The notes below the pieces were generated by a model, which did not search any database, was not told where the DNA came from, and saw only the letters and a list, made by a program, of their open reading frames with translations. DNA of 6,104 nt, from positions 1 through 6,104 of the forward strand of contig CAJXJU010000085.1 in assembly GCA_913055195.1 (NCBI GenBank). Direction: 5' to 3'. Position 1 is the first letter of the stretch. Every line of letters starts with the position of its first letter. Below, in pieces: positions 1 to 6,104 of the stretch. The translations under genes and the position numbers were made by a program. Source of the stretch: an uncultured Desulfohalobiaceae bacterium (GTDB lineage: Bacteria; Desulfobacterota; Desulfovibrionia; Desulfovibrionales; Desulfonatronovibrionaceae).

Positions 1-1138
1 GTCCAACAGCAGCTACAATATCACCGGCATAAGCCTCTTTTATCTCTTCACGCTTGTTAGCGTGCATCTTTAAAAGCCTTCCAATCCGCTCCTTTTTTCC
101 GGTTGCGGCATTGATAACAGTCATTCCAGACTGAATATATCCTGAATAAATACGCAAAAAAGTTAGATGTCCAATAAAAGGGTCAGACATCAGCTTAAAC
201 GCCAGAGCGCTTAAAGGCTCATCATCAGATGCATGACATGTTATTTCTTCACCAGTTTGAGGATCTTTACCTTTAATAGCCGGGATATCTACTGGTGAAG
301 GTAAATAATCAACAATGGCATCAAGAAGAGGCTGGACGCCTTTATTTTTAAAGGCAGCACCACAAAGCACTGGACAAATATTCAGCGAAATAGTTGCTTT
401 ACGAATACCTTTCTTCAGTTCCTCAGGTTCTAATTCCTCACCACCTAAATATTTTTCAAGAAGTTCTTCATCCTCTTCTGCAATGGCCTCTACCATTACC
501 TGGCGCCACTTCTCTGCTTCCTCTTTTAAATCATCAGGAATATCAATATATTCGTACTTCTTACCCAGGGTCTGATCATCAAAGATGAGGGCCTTGCCCT
601 GAATAAGATCTACAACTCCCTTAAAATTCTCCTCAGCACCGATGGGAATTTGCAAAGGTACAGGCTTGGCTTTGAGCCTCTCTTTAATCATATCAACAAC
701 GCGAAAAAAATCTGCGCCTGTACGATCCATCTTATTCACAAAAGCCATCCTGGGCACTTTATATCTATCTGCCTGACGCCAAACTGTTTCTGACTGTGGC
801 TCAACGCCGCCAACAGCACAAAAAACAGCTATCGCCCCATCAAGTACGCGCAGTGACCTTTCTACTTCTACTGTAAAATCTACGTGTCCAGGAGTATCAA
901 TAATATTAATGCGATGATCCTTCCAGAAACATGTAGTTGCAGCTGAAGTAATGGTTATCCCTCTTTCCTGCTCCTGTTCCATCCAATCCATGATGGCTTC
1001 GCCATCATGGACCTCTCCTATCTTATGAGATACTCCTGTATAAAAAAGGATACGCTCTGTTGTTGTTGTTTTGCCCGCGTCAATGTGGGCCATAATCCCG
1101 ATATTTCTCTGTCTCTCAATAGGTACAAGTCTTGCCAC
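1..1138 (-). CDS. fusA: Translation elongation factor G, 3'-partial
   Basis: EF-G is the cytoplasmic GTPase that drives tRNA-mRNA translocation and, with RRF, ribosome recycling. The window holds 379 codons from a GTG start; the family is about 690-700 residues, so domains III-V and part of II lie outside. The protein begins [20 protein letters not shown]. Motifs seen are the P-loop AHIDAGKT (17-24), switch I ERGITI with T62, DTPGH with the catalytic His at 85, NKMD (135-138), the G' insertion (about 160-255), and the G5-like CGAAFKNKG (259-267). Domain II begins near 290. All GTPase residues are intact. The context (after rpsL and rpsG) and the close match mark it as the housekeeping EF-G rather than a TetM-like protection protein. 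Confidence 0.98.
   Translation of the reverse strand, partial: MARLVPIERQRNIGIMAHIDAGKTTTTERILFYTGVSHKIGEVHDGEAIMDWMEQEQERGITITSAATTCFWKDHRINIIDTPGHVDFTVEVERSLRVLDGAIAVFCAVGGVEPQSETVWRQADRYKVPRMAFVNKMDRTGADFFRVVDMIKERLKAKPVPLQIPIGAEENFKGVVDLIQGKALIFDDQTLGKKYEYIDIPDDLKEEAEKWRQVMVEAIAEEDEELLEKYLGGEELEPEELKKGIRKATISLNICPVLCGAAFKNKGVQPLLDAIVDYLPSPVDIPAIKGKDPQTGEEITCHASDDEPLSALAFKLMSDPFIGHLTFLRIYSGYIQSGMTVINAATGKKERIGRLLKMHANKREEIKEAYAGDIVAAVG
987..1011 (-). repeat. Perfect 11-bp hairpin inside fusA
   Basis: On the minus strand the arms are TCCATGATGGC and GCCATCATGGA with a GAA loop, flanked by a possible G-U pair. The centre contains GCGAAGC, known as an unusually stable DNA mini-hairpin. It spans EF-G codons from about 43 to 51 (VHDGEAIMD), just before switch I. 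The dyad may arise partly by chance from the conserved residues HDG and MD; any function is unproven. Confidence 0.7.
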
Positions 1139-1145
1139 AATCCAT

Positions 1146-1149
1146 CTCC
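1146..1149 (-). promoter_or_regulatory. Ribosome binding site of fusA, decides a GTG start
   Basis: GGAG on the minus strand is 7 nt before GTG at 1138. Between the in-frame rpsG stop and this GTG the codons are AAT TGG AGA TGG ATT, with no ATG, GTG or TTG. The next in-frame ATG is residue 16, inside the conserved sequence just before the P-loop, so GTG is the only sensible start. Confidence 0.85.
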
Positions 1150-1153
1150 AATT

Positions 1154-1645
<492 letters not shown>

Positions 1646-2017
1646 TTATTTTGGTCGCTTGGTTCCATATTTTGAACGGCTTTTGCGCCTATCCTGAACT
1701 CCAGCAGCATCCAGCGCCCCCCGAATGACCGTATAACGAACACCAGGAAGGTCTTTAACACGACCGCCACGCACCAGAACAACAGAGTGCTCCTGCAAAT
1801 TATGACCCTCTCCAGGTATATATGAGGTAACTTCGATTCCGTTTGTCAGCCTTACCCTGGCCACCTTACGCAAAGCCGAGTTAGGCTTTTTTGGTGTTGT
1901 TGTATATACACGCACACACACGCCCCTTTTTTGGGGACAACCTTGCAGGGCTGCTGTCTTCTTTCTCTTAACTACTTTTTGCCTGGCCTTTCGAACCAAT
2001 TGATTGATAGTCGGCAT
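1646..2017 (-). CDS. rpsL: 30S ribosomal protein S12
   Basis: S12 sits at the decoding centre of the 30S subunit and helps control accuracy. The protein is 123 residues, close to the E. coli length of 124, and complete. The conserved core [20 protein letters not shown] is at residues 27-46, and [12 protein letters not shown] is at 84-95. K43 and K88, the sites where substitutions classically give streptomycin resistance, are both lysine, so the streptomycin-sensitive form is predicted. D89 is the residue that RimO methylthiolates in some bacteria. The start is fixed by a strong SD site and by alignment to the family N-terminus. rpsG follows 21 nt after the TAA stop, which suggests a shared transcript. 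Confidence 0.99.
   Translation of the reverse strand: MPTINQLVRKARQKVVKRKKTAALQGCPQKRGVCVRVYTTTPKKPNSALRKVARVRLTNGIEVTSYIPGEGHNLQEHSVVLVRGGRVKDLPGVRYTVIRGALDAAGVQDRRKSRSKYGTKRPK
1901..1923 (-). repeat. Alternating pyrimidine-purine tract in rpsL
   Basis: Every base from 1901 to 1923 alternates pyrimidine and purine, mostly CA/TG and TA steps with two CG steps. It encodes S12 residues about 32-39 (GVCVRVYT). Such tracts can adopt Z-DNA under supercoiling. The alternation is seen directly; any effect is speculative. Confidence 0.6.
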
Positions 2018-2020
2018 AAA

Positions 2021-2026
2021 TCCTCC
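2021..2026 (-). promoter_or_regulatory. Ribosome binding site of rpsL
   Basis: GGAGGA on the minus strand, a near-complete SD match, ends 3 nt before the ATG at 2017. This spacing is on the short side. It supports the ATG that gives the family-typical [10 protein letters not shown] start. Confidence 0.85.
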
Positions 2027-2051
2027 ATCTTTAAATACCTTGCAGAAACTG

Positions 2052-2075
2052 GGGAGACTTATTGTATAGTCTCCC
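2052..2075 (-). promoter_or_regulatory. Perfect 8-bp inverted repeat in the rpsL leader
   Basis: On the minus strand the arms are GGGAGACT and AGTCTCCC around an 8-nt loop, ATACAATA, with no mismatch. The repeat ends 34 nt before the rpsL ATG. The downstream side reads CAGTTTCTGC, which is not a U-tract, so it does not look like an intrinsic terminator. It could be an RNA hairpin for autoregulation or attenuation of the str genes, or a DNA operator beside the TTGACA hexamer at 2079-2084. The repeat is seen directly; its role is inferred. Confidence 0.6.
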
Positions 2076-2084
2076 TCTTGTCAA
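2056..2084 (-). promoter_or_regulatory. Candidate promoter for rpsL-rpsG-fusA (weak)
   Basis: A perfect -35 hexamer TTGACA lies at 2084-2079 on the minus strand. The hexamer at 17-bp spacing (2061-2056) is TAAGTC, a poor -10. Better -10-like strings, TATACA (2068-2063) and TACAAT (2066-2061), sit only 10 and 12 bp away, too close for a standard sigma70 promoter. The whole candidate overlaps the inverted repeat. It is either a regulated, non-optimal promoter or a chance match. Confidence 0.25.
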
Positions 2085-2185
2085 GGGTTTAAGGAACTTT
2101 TTATTAATTTTATCTAAATCCAAGGTAATTCCCGGTATAATCTTTGACTTATCCCCCACTCATCCATCAAGAGAATGCCTGAGGT

Positions 2186-5100
2186 TTACGAAACAAAAGT
2201 TTCTTCTTCCAGCTCTTCCAGAAATTTATCTGGTTTTTCCGGCTGGTCAGGGACATCTATATCTGTCTTTACATAAGCTCTATAACCAGTTCCTGCTGGA
2301 ATAAGCCTACCCACGATAACATTTTCTTTTAAACCTCTTAACCAATCAATTTTGCCCAAAAGGGCTGCCTCAGTAAGCACCTTGGTTGTCTCCTGGAAGG
2401 ATGCAGCCGAAATAAATGATTCTGTGCTCAGTGACGCCTGCGTAATTCCCAGGACCAGAGGTTCAGCCAGGGCTGGTTTCAAGCCTTTTTTCACGCACTT
2501 GGCATTAACCTGCATGAACCTGTTTTTGTCAACCTGTTCGCCTACAAGGAATCCTGTATCGCCAGGATCTGTGATGGTGACCTTCTTCAACATCTGACGA
2601 ACTATAATCTCTATATGTTTATCATTGATATGTACACCCTGAAAACGGTAAACATCCTGAATTTCTTCCACCAGATATTTGGCTAGATGTTTCTCACCCT
2701 TAATTTTCAATATATCGTGAAGTTCTGGATTACCTTCGGTCAGAAGTTCACCAGCTTCCACAAAATCGCCTTCCTGAACAGTTATATGCTTCCCTTTAGG
2801 AATAAGATACTCTTTGGGTTCACCAGTCTCAGGCGTAACAATAATTTTCCTTTTACCTTTTGTATCCGGGCCAAATGAGACAATGCCGTCAATTTCAGAG
2901 ACTATAGCCTGATCTTTGGGCTTACGTACTTCAAAAAGCTCTGCAACTCTGGGCAAACCACCTACAATATCCTTGGTCTTGGAAGTTTCCCTGGGCTTTC
3001 TGGCGATGACATCACCTGCTTTCACCCGGTCACCTTCCTTGACCATGATAATGGCCCCTACTGGCAGCTGAAAAACAGCATCTGTGTTTGTGCCGGGTCT
3101 CTTTTTCACATTACCATCTTCATCGCAAATAGATATGCTTGGTCTGTAGTTTGTAGATCGGTACTCAATTATAGTCTGGGTAGCTTTCTTTGTAGTCTCG
3201 TCAACCTTTTCCTGATAAGTTCTACCTTCAATAATATCAGTCAACCGGATATATCCATCTACATCAGTAACAAAAGGCTCATTAAATGGATCCCACTCAG
3301 CCAGGAGCTGACCCTTCTCCACCATCTGCTCGTGGTTGACAAACAACTTGGCTCCAGAAGGCAGGAAGTATTTTTCCCTCTCACGACCCTGGTCATCAAC
3401 GATCTTAATCTGTCCGCTTTTACCCAGGACCATGGACTCGCCTTTGACGTTGGCTACGGTTTTTACTCTGGACAATATAACCTGTCCTTTATTCTGAGCT
3501 ACAATATTGGATTGTTCAATCTCTTTGGATGCTGTGCCACCAATATGGAATGTACGCATGGTCAACTGAGTTCCTGGCTCACCAATGGACTGAGCAGCTA
3601 TTATACCTACTGCTTCACCAACATTGACAAGATGTCCACGGGCCAGGTCCCTCCCATAACACAATGCACACACACCATGTTTGCTTTTACAGGTCAGGGT
3701 AGATCGAATAGTTACACTACTGATACCAGCATCTTCAATTTGTCTGGCCTTGTCTTCATCTATCATGGTATTGGCCGGTACAATCACTTCTCCACTCTCA
3801 GGATCCAGTACATCAAACATAGCGATACGACCCAATACCCTCTCGCTAAGCCGCTCCTTTATCTCTCCGGCCTTCATCAAGTGGGTTATTTCAATGCCAT
3901 CAACAGTTCCACAATCATATTCGCTGATTGTTACATCCTGCACTACATCTACCAGACGCCTGGTCAAATAACCTGAGTTAGCTGTCTTAAGCGCTGTATC
4001 AGCCAGACCTTTCCGTGCACCGTGAGTAGAAGTGAAGTATTGCAGAACTGTAAGTCCTTCCCTGAAGCTTGAGGTAATAGGAGTTTCAATGATCTCGCCT
4101 GAAGGCTTTGCCATAAGTCCGCGCATTCCTGCCAGCTGCCTCATCTGGTCTTTATTACCTCTAGCACCGGAGTTGGCCATCATAAAAATGGGGTTTAAGC
4201 TGATATTTTCTTCTTCTTTTCCAGTCACAGGATCTTTAACAATATCTGTGGAAAGTTCTTTCATCATCTCCGCAGCCACATCATTGGTGGCTTTGGTCCA
4301 GACATCAACAACTTTATTATATTTCTCAGTCCTCGTTATGATACCGTCACGATACTGTTTTTCAATTTCATTAGCTTCATCCAGGGCAGCCTTAAGAATA
4401 CTCTCTTTTTTGTCCGGTATCTTCAAATCCTTTACCCCAATAGTAATTCCAGCCCGTGTAGAATATTCATATCCCAGATCTTTTAACCTGTCACACAGAA
4501 TAACTGTAGCTTTAGTCCCTGCTCGACGATAGGTCTCACCCACTAAGCGGGCAATATTCTTTTTGCTCAAAAGGCAGTTGACCAGTTCAAATGGTACATT
4601 TTCCGGCAATAATTCACCGACAATAATACGGCCTGGAGTAGTGTCCACAAGAGTGCCATTGATACGAACCTTAATTCGGGCATGCAAGCCCACACATCCA
4701 GCGTCATAAGCAGCAATAACTTCATCCGGGGATGTAAAAATCTTACCCTCACCCTTTTCAAATGATCTTTTTACTGTAAGATAATACAAACCCAGAACAA
4801 TATCCTGTGTGGGAACAATAATGGGTGAACCATTGGCCGGAGAAAGAATATTGTTGGTTGACATAATAAGTACCCGGCACTCAATCTGAGCCTCGATGGA
4901 TAAAGGTACATGTACGGCCATCTGGTCACCGTCAAAGTCAGCATTATATGCTGTACATACCAACGGATGAAGTTGAATGGCCTTACCTTCAACCAGAATA
5001 GGCTCAAAGGCCTGAATGCCCAATCTATGCAAGGTAGGAGCACGGTTCAATAAAATCGGATATTCTTTAACCACTTCCTCCAATACATCCCAGACCACAA

Positions 5101-6104
5101 CATCACCGCGCTCGACCATCTTTTTTGCGCTTTTAATGGTACTGGCATAGCCCTTCTCTTCCAGCTTGGAGTAAATAAAAGGCTTAAACAGCTCCAGAGC
5201 CATTTTCTTGGGTAATCCACACTGATGTAGTTTCAATTTAGGCCCGACAACAATTACCGAACGACCGGAATAATCTACACGTTTTCCAAGCAGATTCTGA
5301 CGAAAACGGCCCTGTTTACCCTTAATCATATCACTTAAGGACTTAAGCGGACGGCCATTGGTTCCAGTAATGGCCCTTCCTCTGCGGCCATTGTCAAACA
5401 GGGCATCAACAGCTTCCTGCAGCATTCTCTTTTCGTTTCGAATAATGATATCAGGAGCCCCAAGCTCTATCAGTCTTTTCAGGCGGTTATTACGGTTGAT
5501 AACCCTGCGATAGAGATCATTGAGGTCTGAAGTGGCAAACCGTCCACCATCCAGAGGAACGAGAGGTCTAAGCTCCGGAGGAATAACCGGAATAACTTCC
5601 ATAATCATCCATTCTGGTTTATTACCAGACTCAATAAAAGCCTCAACAATCTTCAAACGTTTGGCCAATTTCTTTTTCCTGGTCTGGGAACGGGTAGCAA
5701 GAGATTCCTCCCTGAGTTCTACTCGCAACTTTTCCAGATCAATCTCTTCCAGTAAAACCTTAATGGCCTCTGCCCCCATCCCAACCTTAACTGCTTCTTC
5801 ACCATAGTGATCAATAATCTGAAAATACTGCTCCTCAGATATGACCTGTTTTTTGGCAAGGTTAGAGGGTCCTGGATCAAGAACAATATAAGAATCAAAA
5901 TATAAAACCTTCTCCAGTTCGGCCATGGTCATATCCAGAAGAGTCCCAATTTTGGAGGGCAAACTCTTTAAAAACCAGATATGAGCCACAGGCGCGGCCA
6001 ACTCTATATGGCCCATCCTCTCACGGCGAACTTTAGAAGCAATAACTTCAGCACCGCATTTCTCACAAACTATACCGCGGTGTTTCATGCGTTTATATTT
6101 TCCA
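2186..6104 (-). CDS. rpoC: DNA-directed RNA polymerase beta' subunit, 5'-partial
   Basis: This encodes the beta' subunit of RNA polymerase, which holds the catalytic magnesium and forms the clamp. Residues are numbered from the first in-window Met (6088). The frame continues upstream as GKYKR to the window edge, so that Met is internal and about 72 N-terminal residues are missing. C8 and C11 are the second half of the first zinc site; its CxC half lies just outside. The clamp-helix coiled coil that binds sigma lies near 187-232. The catalytic motif [12 protein letters not shown] has D384, D386 and D388 (DNA 4919-4945). The bridge helix is near 681-716. The second zinc site is C726, C800, C807 and C810. 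The trigger loop follows, with M844, R845 and H848. About 180 residues between HIGG and [14 protein letters not shown] correspond to the SI3 insertion. The C-terminus is acidic and ends in TAA. No frameshift or missing catalytic residue is seen. rpoB is expected upstream. Confidence 0.99.
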   Translation of the reverse strand, partial: GKYKRMKHRGIVCEKCGAEVIASKVRRERMGHIELAAPVAHIWFLKSLPSKIGTLLDMTMAELEKVLYFDSYIVLDPGPSNLAKKQVISEEQYFQIIDHYGEEAVKVGMGAEAIKVLLEEIDLEKLRVELREESLATRSQTRKKKLAKRLKIVEAFIESGNKPEWMIMEVIPVIPPELRPLVPLDGGRFATSDLNDLYRRVINRNNRLKRLIELGAPDIIIRNEKRMLQEAVDALFDNGRRGRAITGTNGRPLKSLSDMIKGKQGRFRQNLLGKRVDYSGRSVIVVGPKLKLHQCGLPKKMALELFKPFIYSKLEEKGYASTIKSAKKMVERGDVVVWDVLEEVVKEYPILLNRAPTLHRLGIQAFEPILVEGKAIQLHPLVCTAYNADFDGDQMAVHVPLSIEAQIECRVLIMSTNNILSPANGSPIIVPTQDIVLGLYYLTVKRSFEKGEGKIFTSPDEVIAAYDAGCVGLHARIKVRINGTLVDTTPGRIIVGELLPENVPFELVNCLLSKKNIARLVGETYRRAGTKATVILCDRLKDLGYEYSTRAGITIGVKDLKIPDKKESILKAALDEANEIEKQYRDGIITRTEKYNKVVDVWTKATNDVAAEMMKELSTDIVKDPVTGKEEENISLNPIFMMANSGARGNKDQMRQLAGMRGLMAKPSGEIIETPITSSFREGLTVLQYFTSTHGARKGLADTALKTANSGYLTRRLVDVVQDVTISEYDCGTVDGIEITHLMKAGEIKERLSERVLGRIAMFDVLDPESGEVIVPANTMIDEDKARQIEDAGISSVTIRSTLTCKSKHGVCALCYGRDLARGHLVNVGEAVGIIAAQSIGEPGTQLTMRTFHIGGTASKEIEQSNIVAQNKGQVILSRVKTVANVKGESMVLGKSGQIKIVDDQGREREKYFLPSGAKLFVNHEQMVEKGQLLAEWDPFNEPFVTDVDGYIRLTDIIEGRTYQEKVDETTKKATQTIIEYRSTNYRPSISICDEDGNVKKRPGTNTDAVFQLPVGAIIMVKEGDRVKAGDVIARKPRETSKTKDIVGGLPRVAELFEVRKPKDQAIVSEIDGIVSFGPDTKGKRKIIVTPETGEPKEYLIPKGKHITVQEGDFVEAGELLTEGNPELHDILKIKGEKHLAKYLVEEIQDVYRFQGVHINDKHIEIIVRQMLKKVTITDPGDTGFLVGEQVDKNRFMQVNAKCVKKGLKPALAEPLVLGITQASLSTESFISAASFQETTKVLTEAALLGKIDWLRGLKENVIVGRLIPAGTGYRAYVKTDIDVPDQPEKPDKFLEELEEETFVS

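Larger units (their letters stand above)
2018..2185 (-). other. rpoC-rpsL intergenic spacer / rpsL leader
   Basis: This 168-nt stretch is the only sizeable noncoding gap. Read on the minus strand, it starts with a G-rich patch, passes through an A/T-rich segment (about 2095-2125), and ends in a CCCTTGACAAG element, a perfect hairpin and the rpsL SD site. I see no tRNA, no convincing gene and no hairpin followed by a U-tract, so no intrinsic terminator after rpoC is evident. rpoC and rpsL may therefore be cotranscribed, with an added promoter or control site here; that is inference. Confidence 0.8.

Noticed and set aside
315..575. Serine-rich open frame on the plus strand opposite fusA
   Set aside because: The serine run is the reverse of the Glu/Asp-rich codons of the EF-G G' region; the fusA frame is clearly the real one.
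1059..1073. TGT trinucleotide run near the fusA P-loop
   Set aside because: It is four ACA codons for the conserved threonines after the P-loop lysine, not an independent repeat.
1974..2030. Small out-of-frame ORF (18 codons) on the minus strand starting 8 nt before and overlapping rpsL
   Set aside because: Its ATG lies just before the rpsL SD and has only a weak SD of its own; a real leader peptide is possible but not supported.
2117..2170. Short minus-strand ORF (17 codons, begins MDEWG) after rpoC
   Set aside because: No SD site is visible before its ATG, and it is too short to judge by composition.
2062..2304. Open frame on the plus strand crossing the rpoC 3' end and the spacer
   Set aside because: It mostly overlaps rpoC antisense, shows no SD site and no recognisable sequence.
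3332..3976. A 214-codon open frame on the plus strand, antisense to rpoC
   Set aside because: It lies wholly within well-conserved rpoC coding sequence, has no recognisable domain or SD site, and reads as low-complexity hydrophobic/Ser-Thr sequence typical of a shadow frame.
4032..4532. A 166-codon open frame on the plus strand, antisense to rpoC
   Set aside because: Ser/Ile-rich composition mirrors the rpoC codons opposite it, with no motif and no independent support.
5353..5375. 7-bp inverted repeat GGCCATT/AATGGCC in rpoC
   Set aside because: Short arms with a 9-nt loop in coding sequence, and GGCCATT recurs nearby by codon use; not beyond chance.

Overview
This window is a piece of a bacterial core 'beta operon / str operon' junction, with every gene on the minus strand. 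In the direction of transcription it reads rpoC (5' end missing, 6104 to 2186), a 168-nt intergenic spacer, rpsL (2017 to 1646), rpsG (1624 to 1154) and fusA (1138 to the window edge, 3' end missing). These encode the RNA polymerase beta' subunit, ribosomal proteins S12 and S7, and elongation factor G. No mobile element, tRNA, rRNA, CRISPR array or accessory gene is visible, and nothing substantial is encoded on the plus strand.

The organism is a bacterium with moderately AT-leaning DNA. RpoC carries both zinc-binding sites and an insertion of about 180 residues in the trigger loop that matches the SI3 insertion in position and size, as in proteobacteria and related phyla. From memory, the EF-G N-terminus and the RpoC SI3/C-terminal regions look most like Desulfovibrionales-type sulfate reducers (Desulfobacterota). 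That placement is tentative because no search was run.

Region by region: 6104-2186 is rpoC, lacking only about 72 N-terminal residues. The window begins immediately after where the first two zinc cysteines should be. 2185-2018 is the only real intergenic gap. It holds a perfect 8-bp inverted repeat with an 8-nt loop beside a perfect TTGACA hexamer, 34 nt ahead of the rpsL start, and this is the most plausible regulatory site in the window. 2017-1 is a tight translation cluster, with gaps of 21 and 15 nt, a Shine-Dalgarno (SD) site before each gene, and TAA stops. rpsL, rpsG and fusA all lie in one reading frame, separated by single TAA codons.

Functionally, the genes supply the catalytic subunit of transcription and the decoding, assembly and translocation parts of the ribosome cycle, a linkage conserved across bacteria. 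I found no undescribed system. The points worth a second look are the rpsL leader hairpin, the short rpsL-rpsG gap that leaves little room for an E. coli-type S7 autoregulatory site, and an 11-bp perfect hairpin inside fusA.
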